From Sialis fuliginosa (taxonomy: Eukaryota; Arthropoda; Insecta; Megaloptera; Sialidae), in the NCBI GenBank assembly GCA_961205875.1, contig OY540819.1, positions 8,372,501-8,436,500 on the forward strand: DNA of 64,000 nucleotides, read 5' to 3'. Below, piece after piece: positions 10,681-22,535 of the stretch; the first letter of the stretch is position 1; each line of letters starts with the position of its first letter. A model generated the notes under the pieces. The model was given only the letters and a program-made list of their open reading frames with translations, ran no database searches and was not told where the DNA came from. The position numbers and the translations under genes are program-made.

Positions 10681-10803
10681 CTGTATTTCCTCTGAATCCG
10701 AACTGCTACTCGAAGACAACTTACTTAACATATACGACAACACAAACATAATATACGTACTGCAGAAATTATACACTGCAATGATCACATACAGAGCACT
10801 CAT
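10681..10803 (-). CDS. Candidate first coding exon, N-terminal membrane segment
   Basis: I do not recognise the protein. An ATG at 10,803 with a purine at -3 opens a 41-codon frame ending exactly at a good 5' splice site (CAG|GTATTG, phase 0). Residues 3 to about 27 are strongly hydrophobic (start MSALYVIIAVYNF), followed by a serine cluster and acids (SSSSSSDSEEIQ), as in a signal-anchored protein with a phosphorylatable cytosolic or lumenal tail. Codons in the hydrophobic part are less AT-driven than the surroundings. A TATA box lies about 160 bp upstream. Later exons would lie to the left; none was found with confidence, and the intron would contain the elements at 9-10.6 kb. It could also be a chance frame. 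Confidence 0.35.
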
Positions 10804-10929
10804 TTCGAGTGGCTTGTCATATCATAAACCTTAGATAATCTAAACGAAAATACGGCGAATATATTTTATCAGGTGATTGTTCTCACGTCCAACTAACCGT
10901 ATTGTAATTCACAATTGTCACTCGGTTGT

Positions 10930-10970
10930 AAATCGTAAAGGCGGTTGATGAGACATGACTCGTTTATAAA
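10930..10970 (-). promoter_or_regulatory. Candidate TATA promoter upstream of the 10.8-kb exon
   Basis: On the minus strand TTTATAAA (10,970-10,963) lies about 30 bp upstream of a CTCATCAACC start-like sequence near 10,940, giving a 5' UTR of roughly 135 nt to the ATG at 10,803. Only position and sequence support it. Confidence 0.35.
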
Positions 10971-13219
10971 ACGCTTAGTTTTTACCTAATTACATGGATT
11001 ACTGGAGGTATTCGATATAAATTAAGAGTGATTGAGTTTTGTGGTCTGTGAAAAACAGGTGTGGATGATTGGGTATACTGTAAATGTTGTTTTTGTGCGT
11101 ATTTGTTGATATGATGTTTGTATTGAGTAAGAAGGAATGTTTTGTTGACCGATATTTACGTCATATACATTTATATTATAAATATGTACCTACATGGAAT
11201 AATAAGAAATCATATAAAAATCTGTCTCTAGTTCTGCAAACGTTCTACAGAAGGCTTGAAAAGGCATGTTAACGCATTTTAACTTTTCATCTTATTTTTA
11301 ATTATATAACAAGCATCCGTATTAAGTAAAATTCTGCAATACTTTCTTTATTTCGATATTTTTCGAAAATGGTTGATCTTATGGCAAATGAACAAATTAT
11401 ATTTTTGTGTATTTTGCATCATATAATCTTCTACAAGAACCCAAAAAAATTCAAGAACAAAAAAATACTTGATAAAAATCGGCGGACCCACTGGCCCCAT
11501 ACACCTCTGTTCTAAATTATTATTAATTGATACTGTAAATCGATAAAATTTATTAATACCAATCCCTGTATCAACTTTTATAACTGTACCACAATGGGTT
11601 CTTTAGATATTAAATAAACACTAATTTTGGGCAAAAAACTGTAGCTCCTTCACGAAGAATTTCCGGACATAGGTTCGCATAAGGTTTTTGTTTAAAATTA
11701 CATCTTCGATCTATTGTTAAATTTTTTTTACACTAATTGTAACTTACCCTGTATAAAATCAATTTAATTTAAAAATTCGGAAAGTATTAGACATAAAAGA
11801 AGTAGTGCAGCTGCCCCCCTAAATTTTCAGTGTGGGGAGGGGCAATGACTACTTTTTGTATGTTTGTATTTAGTATTTAATCTAAAAAAATATTTAAAAA
11901 ATAAATAAAAAATAAATACCTACAGGTGATATAAGTAAATTACTATCTATTTTTAATTAATATTGATAACGTAAATAAATATTAAATGCATGTTGATATC
12001 GAAATCAAGTTTATATGTATTGTATAAATAATAAATATGTTGTATAAATTTAGATATTTTATTTCAAATTCAAAACAACTATATTTATCTGTATTTTTAT
12101 CATTTCTAACAAAAATCAATGATAAAAAACTACATTTCTAGTTAACATTGTATTAAATAATTGAATTTTTCATGGTTGAAAAAACTCTTTGTCCCTATAT
12201 CTACATACAAATTGTTCAGAAGCCAAAACGAGAGATATCAGTCCACATAACAGTTTTTTAGGTTGCATTTTCAGTATATTCCATGTTTATCAGTATTTCA
12301 TGTATTGTGTAAGTTGTGATGTATTATATTAACATAAATAAGCTAGCTTGCTGTTTGTTTAATATTAAAACAAAAAATGAAGTTAAAAAAATTAATAAAA
12401 AACAAAAGAACAAATAAACCAGAAACATACAAAATTCAAATAATTGCTTTAATACTTCACTGCTTGTCACAATTAGTGGGATACTTTTTCAATGCAACAC
12501 AGTTTTGTTAAAAATTGTCATATTACTATAAAAATTTAGAAAAACAATTAATGTGGTGTTGGTTCAAAGCTTAAAGAGTTACAGCTTTGTGTGTGCATCG
12601 AGAGTGGGTGTACAACTCTTGGAGGGGTAAAAAATGGAAATTGAAAATTTTAAGTATTGAAAAAATAGTTTAAAAACTGTTAATTTCAAGATAACGATAA
12701 AATTCACATTAATTATTATTTGTATAACTTATTTGCACCCTAAAGGCAGTTATTAATTTTAATAACATTTTATTCTATTTACCCTTATAAATAAGAAGAT
12801 TTAAAACAAATTTAAAAAAAAAGTTAATATAAATTTACAATTTCAATAAAATCCAGTTATTTTCAACTACGTTTCTACCCTTAATTACTCCAATCCCATT
12901 ATATTATAATTAATTCAAAGGGCATAGGTAAAGATAAAATTGCAAAATTTACAAAACTGTTTATACAACGATACCGTATGTTAAATAATAAACCTTCCTC
13001 AATTATAGAGTAAAAGATTGAATTCAAGAATGATTTTATAAAAAAATCGATGAAAACGGTTATTTAAAGATTCTTATGAAAATTCTGTGCACCAAAATTC
13101 ACCCCTACGGATGTAACTACTTCAAATTTTAAAAAATACACACTTTTTTTAAAACATCATATCTAGAAATTCACTAAAAAAAATTTCCATCCTTTCGTAA
13201 AATAAAAGACGCATATTAC
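10971..13219. other. AT-rich intergenic DNA, nothing recognised
   Basis: No gene or element ends identified. The plus-strand frame 11,084-11,272 has no recognisable content. A short G-rich patch occurs near 11,830. Confidence 0.5.
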
Positions 13220-14001
13220 CATGAGGAAGCACTGTGCATTGACTTGGCAGATGTTATTTTCATTATTCACGAACGAACAACGATTTTTATTCAGATTTTT
13301 AACCTAAAACTGCATAGTTCATGTACTCAGTACTCTAAAATTTATCTGAACGGCTCATAAATTTAATACGAAAACAAATTGAACAATAAACAGTAAAATA
13401 CGTAATGCAGAGTGCACTTCCATTATTATATTTATCTGGGCAAAGCCGACTCGTGTGTGGAAAGTGGAAAATAAGAATTTCACCCACGCCGGCCTTCGCG
13501 ACGCTCAATTAACTATATAAACCCCTCAAACCCCCCGAGTATGTTCAATATGTCGACAAACAGTGCACGTTTGTTTCTATAACTGTAATTCATTAATGTA
13601 TTTAAAATTATGGTGTTTTTTTATATGTTATACATAGCACAATATGTGTATTTTTTATAACAATAAAATGTAGATTAATTTAACGAATATTAAAAGAATA
13701 TTGATTATAATTATTTATTTACTTAACTTTCTCGAAAGGAAAAGTCTCATATACTAGTACTTATTGTTAGATAAAACCCTAATGCACTGTAGTGTGTTAC
13801 ACAGGTGGCCTTTTTTTAAATGATAGGTATTTTCAGACATTCTTTCTTCTGCTTTAAAATCTTGAAACAAAAAGAAATTTGATTAAATTGGGTCAAAATT
13901 ATTTTCTACTTACAGCCCCCAACCGCCACAACGCGCCACCAACATAACAAAAAATATGAATATCAAGGAATAAAGAAGTAAATGCATAGTGCTTCCTCAT
14001 G
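13220..14001. mobile_element. TIR element with an internal TATA-containing GC-richer core
   Basis: CATGAGGAAGCACTGTGCATT at the left has a near-perfect inverse at the right (AATGCATAGTGCTTCCTCATG), about 780 bp apart. No clear TSD was found. The interior from about 13,430 to 13,560 is much richer in GC than its surroundings (CCACGCCGGCCTTCGCGACG) and contains a TATA box. No transposase frame is seen, so this is probably non-autonomous. Confidence 0.5.
13514..13550 (+). promoter_or_regulatory. TATA box inside a TIR element
   Basis: CTATATAAACCCC at 13,513-13,525 follows the GC-rich block and precedes an AGTGCACGTTTG sequence around 13,552, close to the usual distance to a start site. No coding frame follows on the plus strand. 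Confidence 0.3.
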
Positions 14002-16168
14002 CTAAATTCACCGAAGCTAGTTAATTATTGAACAATTTAAATAAAAACCGTTTTCAGATAAATTGCCAGGTATTGGTTAATCATTTAATTTTTATACAAT
14101 TTTACACACCCAAACTTAATCCAGGGTGATATTGGTACCGAAATTCGTTTCATTTGTAGAAGCTTATGCATAAAAACGGTATTGATTATTATTTTGAGGA
14201 TATGTCAAGCTTTTTTCTTTATCCATACTAATATAGAATATAAATTATAATATAATTTATATATTATAATTATATAATATTAACTACAATTTTTAACTAT
14301 TAATCATTTTTCTCTAATTCACACTGTTTCAAAAATAATTCGAAAAATTCAAAAATTGACAAGAGTAAACATTCGTTTCCGGTTGAAAAATCGTTTTCAA
14401 AAATAGTAGGTTTTTCTCCCAGACAAAAATTAATCTTAAATATAAATTTTTAACCCTTCACGGTTTGCGTACTTTAGTTACAGTTACAGACCGACCGGAC
14501 AGACATATTATATTTAATTTAAATATTGAAAACAAAACACTATTGACTGATTTAAAATTTATCAGTTTATTTCTTGCAGTATTTCAAAATGCACCAATCA
14601 CATGTCCTTATATTTGTACAAAGGCTACTACAAACTACAAAACATCTAATTCTCGTAGTAACTTCATATAAAACGATCAAATCTGATGTAGGTAAGTAAT
14701 GTTGTCTGGTATTGTTCTTATAGTAAAAAATAATATTATTTTCACGATCCGCCTCTGGCCACTGACAAAGTAATATGTAGATCGTTATTAATTACAGGGA
14801 AATGTAAATATGTAGCTATACAGACATTAAATTCGTGATTTACTCTGTTTTCTTTTTTATACGCTCGCCTGTACGAGACAGTAACATATTAATTGACTCG
14901 ACGTTATAATTTATTTATGTCCCTTATTAGTTAACGCATTTTAATAATGGTTTATTACGCGTAAAAAGATTAATTTTTATTTTTACAGTTAATATTAAAT
15001 TTCTCTTTATGTATAATATATAATTTGTTCTAAATGATATATTCTGGGCTTAATATACCTAATCATTTTTGATTCAAAATATATATTATATTCATAAGCG
15101 CGACAAAGTTTGCAAAAAGTAGATTTTTCTAATTATTTCGTAAACTGGTGGTTATAATATACATTAAAATATAAAATGACAACTTCGTAGAAAATTGAAC
15201 TCTCTACAATTTTTGTAACAGATGCCTTTTGTACGACTAATAGTTTACGAACTATAGTGTGTCGAATATTGCAAAAAACAGTTTTTTCAAAAGATGTAGT
15301 GACCACGTATTTAGAGCAACTGGTTGCGCGGGTATTTAAAAATTTCAAAAAATGCATTTCTAAAGAAAAAATATATTAGTTTTGGCTTCAATAGAAAATT
15401 TTATTAATTTTTTTGCATCTTATGTAATATGATAAAAAAATAATAAAAAAATATTATTTTTATTCATATGTCTTGGAAGTTCTCAAAGTTTAAGAGGTAT
15501 ATAATTCGTTTTATAATTCTATAAAAGTACACTTTTTTAACTTCTAAAGTATATTTTGTTTAAAATATAAATTTCACTCAGCTAACTTTTAATGTAAACC
15601 GTATTTTATAAAAATAAAAAAAGAGAAGAAAAAATAATTCAGTAATCTAGTAAAGTTCAAGCGGTTCAGGAAAGTATAATGGAAAGTAAATTAAAATAAC
15701 AATCCAAATTAAAGCAGTTTAATTAAATATATTTCAAACATTTCGTGACCGGTCTTTTGCACGACAGCCCTTTCAATCTTCATTAGTCACCATTGATCAA
15801 AAATCTATAGATGGTTACAAAATTTTTTTTAAAATATTGATGAAAAAAAATATACTCTCTAAATATGTATTAGCGTCCAAGGGGGTAAGGGGGGGGGACA
15901 GATCATTTATTTAATTATTCAGTACCCTTTTTATAAAGTAATGGGATATAGCTTTCTTAAAGTATATTTTCCTTTTGTTTATAGTAATTTAATGCTACGT
16001 TTAACTTTTAATTGCCTTTGTAACTGTCACATAAGTTTAAACCTTTTTAAATGAAAATGTCACATTCATACTATAAACCAAAAACAGTTTAATTTCAAAC
16101 AATTCTATGAAATTTATACAGCATATTCTATATAATTTCCTTCATGACTATTAAAGTAAATAAACTAA
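14002..16168. other. AT-rich intergenic DNA
   Basis: Nothing recognised. Near 14,230-14,290 there are AT palindromes, and at 15,888-15,898 a short G-run. The frames at 14,465-14,671 and 15,133-15,357 carry no known motif. Confidence 0.5.
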
Positions 16169-16500
16169 TGTCCGGTATCATAAAGGACCTAACAAATTTG
16201 TTAGCTAGCAAGCACTTTCAACTCAGATATCAAACTTATATGACAGTTCTTTTGGAGTTTGTTGATGACTTTGACAAGTTTCGCGCACGCGTTGTAGGTA
16301 AATACAAACGGTATTAAAACAGTGGTGATGTTATGAAAATTATTTTGTACGGTCAAAGATGCCAACTGTGTTACAATTAGTTGAAGTGTCACTGCTCTAA
16401 ATTCCATAACTAATCCATAGATACTAGTACAGAATTAATACCCCATTTGAATGTAATTGCTAGCTAACAAATTTTGTTAGGTCCTTTATAATACCGGACA
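16169..16500. mobile_element. PIF/Harbinger-type MITE, TSD TAA
   Basis: The TIRs are TGTCCGGTATCATAAAGG and its near inverse ending ATAATACCGGACA, flanked by TAA at 16,166-16,168 and 16,501-16,503. The interior is the reverse complement of that at 3,925-4,233. The minus-strand frame here is a repeat by-product. Confidence 0.85.
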
Positions 16501-17183
16501 TAAAAATACCTAATAACCTTATATGGTGAGAAGGTTCATTATTATTATTATTATTGTACCTACATACTTTATTTGGTACATGTTTATTTAAAAGTATATT
16601 TTAACCGTTTGTCTTTTAAATATCATTGCTTTAACCTTTAACCAAGGTAAATTATTTTCAATATTTTTTTCAAGACACGTAAAAGAGCATAATACAAACA
16701 CTGCTGGTGACACAAGTATTCCGTGCGGGCTGTGAAACCCGATAACCCGTGAAACCGCTGCCATCATTATCCTGTTTATGCATAGCGGGGGGTGGCTACC
16801 CCACACATACACACACACACTCGCCACCGCCTCTGCAGGGGGTGACACACCCACGATCACATACACACGACAAATTATAATAAGTATGTATAAGTTGTGG
16901 TTAGGGTTGTTTCACTGGGGCGGATTTTTATGTGATTTCTGATGTAGATTAGAATACAGAGGGGTTTATTCGCAGAACTGTGTGTGTAGAATGATTCATA
17001 ATTTAACTATGCAATGGTTAGTGATCAGGCAAAATTAGTACCTACATTTTTAGCTCGAGTATATGTATAATAGGGTGTTTTTTTTCGGTCCCGCAGGCTT
17101 ATGTTTTAGCTTTGGATCAAAAGTTAATTGTCCCAAAATTTCAGACTCATAGATCAAACCTGTGGACGGCACAAACCGAGTCT
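16501..17183. other. Intergenic DNA with a GC-richer CA-repeat island
   Basis: An ATT microsatellite occurs at about 16,540-16,556. At 16,690-16,870 there is an unusually GC-rich patch with a short CA run (16,802-16,820). A 92-codon minus-strand frame spans it, but it resembles no protein I know and has no splice or start context that supports it. Confidence 0.4.
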
Positions 17184-17557
17184 TTTTCCCATTTGATAAA
17201 CATGGGAAAAATTACTTTTTTACTTACGCGTGAATATCTCGTTGAAAAATTTTTTTTTAAATTTCTTAGGAGAATATTTTGTAGAGAATTAAGTGCTCAA
17301 GTCGTAAATCCAATAAATTTTAAGAAATGTTTGTTTAAAAATTATCATAAAAATTGGATTTTACTTTTTATGATAATGTTTAAACGAATATATCTTTAAA
17401 ACTATTCGATCTATGAATTGAACACTTGGGATCTTTTTTGTAAGAAATTTAATTCTCTATATGCTGCTGTAAGAAATTAAAATAAATATATTTTTAAACT
17501 AGATATTCACGCATAAGTAAAAAAGTAATTTTTCCCATGTTAATCAAATGGGAAAAA
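17184..17557. mobile_element. Element with ~55-bp inverted repeats
   Basis: The left arm (CCCATTTGATAAACATGGG, then AAAATTACTTTTTTACTTA) is matched in inverse by the right arm ending near 17,556. The pattern GCGTGAATATCTCG / TAGATATTCACGC marks the inner ends. No TSD or coding frame was identified; the plus-strand open frame across it is incidental. Confidence 0.55.
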
Positions 17558-17559
17558 AA

Positions 17560-17860
17560 CTTACCCAATGTCAGCAAGGTTAGCCCAATATTGGGTTGCC
17601 AGTGTTATATTTTCAATATTGATCGCAGTCTAAAGACCTCTATAAACCATCCAATCTGCAGGACTGATTTGTAGGGAGTTAGAGGGACCCTGTAGATTGG
17701 ATGTGAAATTGGGTGGTGTATAGAAGGCCTTAAGACAATCTTCGGTGTCTATTCTTTACCCAACATTGGACCAATTCTGGACTAGCCTTTGTACGATAAG
17801 TCTTGGTCGAATTGGCGCAAGCGTGGTCTCTTTGTAATTTCCTACATGGGTAGTCTATAA
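17560..17860. repeat. Dispersed repeat (relative of 39,115-39,400) interrupted by a MITE
   Basis: It shares GCCCAATATTGGGTTGCCAG on the left and TTTGTAATTTCCTACATG on the right with the copy at 39.1-39.4 kb, which lacks the insertion at 17,634-17,730. The ends are not defined. Confidence 0.65.
17634..17730. mobile_element. PIF/Harbinger-type MITE, deleted copy, TSD TAA
   Basis: The TIR AGACCTCTATAAACCATCCAA has its inverse at the right (GGTGTATAGAAGGCCT). TAA flanks both sides. It is the shorter relative of 37,823-38,005 and sits inside the repeat above. Confidence 0.75.
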
Positions 17861-18168
17861 TAAAATCTGTTCGTGTATAATGACTCTAATTGTACATATA
17901 TATGTATGTTGTACTGTTTAACACATACACAATGTTATATGACAGTGATGTACAACTTGCGGCTTAATGTAACTTTATATGCGGCCAGCAACAACTCCTC
18001 ATGCCATGATATACTCGCGGTGCATAGGTGACGTGGATATTGTACATGAACAAGGGACGAAATAGGCCGACAAGGTTATCTGACATATTACAGCGATTAT
18101 TTTAGATCCAGTTTTACTTATTGTAAGAAAATATTTCAAAAACCAAGGTGCTTAGTTTTACTTTAAAC

Positions 18169-18489
18169 CATAGGTGTCCAACCTTTTGAACCTCCCGGGC
18201 CGCATAGCAAAATTTTTATTTAATTTGGTTTACTAAGGGCCGCAGATATAAAACTGAGGACCTTTTTTTTTTGGTCGCGTCAATTTCAATTTCTAATTTT
18301 ACTATAAATATATGTATAAATAGAGAGTTAGATTAGGAAGACCTTTTTTTTTTTTTAAGTCGCTCATACTATTTTCTCTGTGCATTTATTGTCATAAACT
18401 TTTTTATTTTTTTAAATTATGCTCGCGGGCCGCACCAAGGGTCCACGAGGGCCGCATGAGGCCCGCGGGCCGCGGGTTGGACAAGCTTG
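18169..18489. mobile_element. hAT-type non-autonomous element, TSD CTTTAAAC
   Basis: It starts CATAGGTGTCCAACC and ends GGTTGGACAAGCTTG, with GGGCCGCA motifs near both ends, a form widely seen in animal hAT elements. The 8-bp CTTTAAAC flanks both sides (18,161-18,168 and 18,490-18,497), as expected for hAT. It has no coding frame. Confidence 0.85.
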
Positions 18490-18497
18490 CTTTAAAC

Positions 18498-19589
18498 CAT
18501 TGATTATTCATTCTGTCACGGACTTTATTGTGAAAAATTAAAGTAAATTAAATAGAAAAATGTTTATTAAATACACTAAAGTAACTTTTTTGTCTATGTC
18601 ACAGCCCATGATCTCTCCCAAATTGTAAATTCTTAGATCATGACCCTCCCCCCACCTAAACTGTAAATCTAGATCCGCGCCTGTTAGAAACCTCGAAGTT
18701 TTAGAATTTTATAAATCTACATTACTAGAACTTTTATTCGTAACTAAATTTAGTTTGATTTAAGAAATCCAGTATTAACAAATGACCTAGCTTCAGAAAA
18801 ATCATCTAATAGGCAGTGGTGTAACCAGTTGGGTGACTTTTTATCTATAATAAATACAGGATAAGTAAAAAATACGGAATATTGTTCATATTCTCTAAAA
18901 TATCCATTACTTAAAAAAAATGGTTTAGTAAAAGTTTTTAGAGAAATTATTTCCTATGTAATGTTAATCTTCAAAAAATATTGGTGCTATCAGTTACGTT
19001 ACTATCTTTTTTATAGACTTTATAAATAGATCTTAATTTTTTGCATACGAAAATATACAATGATTTACCCACCCCTAAAAGGTTAGGTCAATATTTTTTT
19101 CATATATTGTCGTATGCTCAAATTAAATAAGCCATGATATTACACGACATCCGCCAAACGTATCGAATTTAAGAAAAATAATCCGACGTATTTTATATTA
19201 CAAAACATTTCACAAGTGAAATTTATTTTCGAGTAAACTGACAACTACTGGTATTCACGATTACCCTCATCATTTTGTTGACACACTCGAAAAATTGAAA
19301 ATAAATTATTTAATAAGCCGTGAAATGCGAGAGCTTGCTTGGCTCATATCAAAACAATTTCTATGGATTTTTGTTGCTAGTAGAGTTTAACAAGCATAAA
19401 ACTGTTGTGACTTTGCGTAAATACAATTGGTATATAACAAAAAATATTATTATTTCGATAGTTCCATTTGTTCCAAAATAAGAGTTGACTCATTTAAGAT
19501 AATTCTATAAATTAAATGAGCAATCCCATAACTCCCAGTATGACAGAGTTTGGTCTGTTAGGATTGAGGACATCCTGAAAGATAAAAAA
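18498..19589. other. AT-rich DNA flanking a mariner relic
   Basis: No gene. The part closest to 19,590 may belong to the same mariner relic, but its 5' terminus could not be placed. Confidence 0.4.
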
Positions 19590-20080
19590 CACGTTCTAAG
19601 ATTCTTTAACGCTGCGTTGGTCATGGTTTGGGGCCATTAGCCCAAAAGGCAAATTACCCTTAATTTTTATTGAAAAAGGCGTAAAAATCAATACAAAATA
19701 CTATTTGGAAGAAGTTTCGAAGAAAAATGTCATGCAAAATGCCAAAAATTTATTTTGAGATGTTTATTATTGATTTCAACAAGATGGAGCCTCCTCCCAC
19801 ATAGCAAACATTATTCAAGCATGGTGTAAGGATAATTTGGTTGATTTTTTGTATGGTTATATATGTTACCTTTGCTCCCAGATTACAAATTCTAAAATTT
19901 TCAGCAATTTAAGAATGTTATTTTCAAAATTTGGGACAAAATGCAAATGGAAACAATGTATGCCGCTTGCAATGACTTTGAAAGAAGATTGAAGCTAGTT
20001 ATCAAAGTTAAAGGAGGAGTTATTCCCAAACACTATTATAAATGTCCAATACATATGTCTACTTTAAGAATTGAATAAAA
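19590..20080 (+). pseudogene. Decayed Tc1/mariner transposase gene
   Basis: Conceptual translation gives, in different frames, MVWG, then AISPKGKLPLIFIEKGVKIN, then FQQDGASSHIANIIQAWCKD, whose D is the second catalytic residue of the DDE/D family. It then gives WDKMQMETMYAACNDFERR and KVKGGVIPKHYY, typical of the mariner C-terminus. At least one frame change lies just after MVWG (one base is missing around 19,640), a stop follows the second block, and the third catalytic region is not readable. The N-terminal part and TIRs are not identified. It is a long-dead copy; the subfamily (maT- or mori-like by feel) is uncertain. Confidence 0.8.
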
Positions 20081-22212
20081 ATTTAACTGAAACTTTATTA
20101 TAGATTTAATATTTTAGCGTTTTCATTTGTATCAGAATACAATTGTTACGGTGTATATATATTATAATTAAACATTACTAGAAACACAGAAACACTTAAA
20201 ACTAAACCAATTTTAAGATATTGTTTGGCTTCTATTTAAATATATAGCTTCAGGATTACATTTAATTCTATTTGTCAATTTTTCTTTATATAGGTGCATC
20301 ACGTGTACAATTTTTTCAGCTGACATAATTACACTTTCCATTCATGCTTTTGGTTTATTTGCCGTATTATTTTTTGGGTGAATTTAATATTATTACCAGC
20401 CTACTTTGATGTACTATATGACTTGGTTTTCTTATGAAGATTTCATTAGTATTATTAAGATCAACTTGAATGAAAAACTGTTCAATAATCAAAGAAGAAA
20501 ATTGTATATTTATAAGGAGAGAAAAATAATTAATTTCATTTTGTATAAAAAACAATAATTATGTAAAGTTCAATAAATTATGCGTAATTTTTAGATAAAA
20601 ATATTAATTGATGAATATAAAATGTATAAAATATAACGAAATTAAAATTATGCTAATAGGAAATGATGCCACAATGCTGATATCATAATTACTTGTGAAT
20701 TACCACAGGATATCCGATAAAAAACAATTATAAAACCGCATCATTGAAAAATTTACTTAACTGATAATATAATATCATCATCCTACAGTCCTTGCTATTC
20801 TATACTCGACGAAATACTAAGAAAAATAAATTTAATTACATACAAAGAAGCATTAATGTACAATTACAATAACTAGAATAATTTTAATTAATATTTTACA
20901 TGGATAATTTAATGATATTATTATATTTAAATAAATGTAAATGTACAAAATTTGAATTAAATCAATAAATTTGAATGTTCCAAATATAAAAAAAACAGGG
21001 GGGGGGGGGGTGGAATTAAACAAAATTTGTCGATTGATTTCTCATTATTATTTTGTGTATTCACTTTAAAACGGGGAAATTTCAGGATATTTTTCTGATA
21101 CCCCGAAGTATTATTACCTATATAAAAAAATTCTAGTCTAGTGGTTTTTTTTCTGCTTACACTATTATTACAGTTTCAAAAACTTTATATTTTTAATAGT
21201 AGCATGTATTATACATACAGACAGTATAATATACTTTATTTTTTTACGTAAAACATACAAACAACAACAAAAAAATAATAAAAAGTAAAAGAAAACCTTC
21301 TCAATAATAATACACAATTATAACAAGTAAGATTTTATTTATTTTCAATAAAAGAAAATAACATTGACACCTGCGTATATAATATAAGGCGACTGATTTC
21401 TTCTTGATGCCTTTTTCGAACTGGGTAAACTAGTTTTTATCGTTTTTAAAATAACTTCTCGTGCGGTTCTTTATCTATGGATCGAGTGCATTATCTCCTA
21501 CTTTCTATGTGCCAATAATTTGTTTGTTTGTTTTCAACGTGTAACCATAAATCATTGCCAAACACCTTAATGCGTTCTTGGTCCTTTTTTACATGTTTCG
21601 TCTACGAATACAGACATAGACATAATCAATCTTTTCAAATGTAACCAATTAGTACATAGTTATCTTTAGAGAAATGGAATTTGTGTTATAACTTCCGCCA
21701 ACTTTTCATCATATATTGCAGTGGATATATTCTGAATTATATAGATAATGGCTAAAATAATCGGTTATTTTTGGTACCTATCCGAATAATTATAATGGAA
21801 GCATATTAATGGAGAGCAAAAAAATATTAAGAGCAATTTTTTATTAACTTCTAGGCATAACGAAAGAACTTAACTGAAACTTCTGGAAGGCATTTTGGAG
21901 CTATTTGAAAAAACAATTGACAAATATATTGTTTAATATTATAAATGTTTACTGGAAAGTAAAAATACAATTTTTTATTTATTAATATATTGTTTCTTTC
22001 TGAATTTATACTGGATTAAGTATAGACAATTATTAATTGTTTTAATTAAAATTTCAAAAATAATAGTTTGATTAATGTAAAGAAGTTGCATGACCTCGTG
22101 ATACTTTCAAAAATGTCATATGTGTCTTTGAATTTGTTCGTAACTAAAATCTTTTTTACAAGATATCAAATTAATTCACAACTTAACACAACAACACTAG
22201 TAATATCTCTTA
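20081..22212. other. AT-rich intergenic DNA
   Basis: No gene found. A 13-base G tract lies at 20,998-21,010. A mildly GC-richer stretch at 21,400-21,640 has no coding frame. Confidence 0.5.
20998..21010. repeat. Poly-G tract, 13 bases
   Basis: Thirteen consecutive G in AT-rich surroundings. It is one of several long G or C homopolymers in this window. Confidence 0.95.
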
Positions 22213-22535
22213 TGCCCGGAGATATTATAGATAATTAGCTCCCAGCTAACGCTATCTGCTAGGTATTAAATATAAATAATAACCACTTACAGATGTAGCC
22301 AATGAAATCGTACATATAATGACTTTGACGCATTCGTATTAAATAGAAATCAGCGACTTAAAATAAGTGCTGCCAAGTGTACCTCATAAAATGCATAGCA
22401 TTTACATTATTATACATTTATTACCACTGTTTTAAAATATCGAGCAATTTCATAACAATTTGACACCTATCAGATAGCATTAGCTGGGAACTAATTTTCA
22501 TTTGTAACCAAGCAAATTCTTTATAATACCAGGCA
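22213..22535. mobile_element. PIF/Harbinger-type MITE, TSD TTA
   Basis: It starts TGCCCGGAGATATTAT and ends ATAATACCAGGCA, flanked by TTA at 22,210-22,212 and 22,536-22,538. The inner inverted blocks GCTAACGCTATCTGCTAGG / ATCAGATAGCATTAGCTGG match the degraded copy at 7.4 kb. Confidence 0.8.

Noticed and set aside
16588-16866. 92-codon minus-strand frame over the CA-repeat island
   Set aside because: Length is due to local GC richness and a CA run; the protein text is repetitive valine/alanine/cysteine without a motif or splice support.
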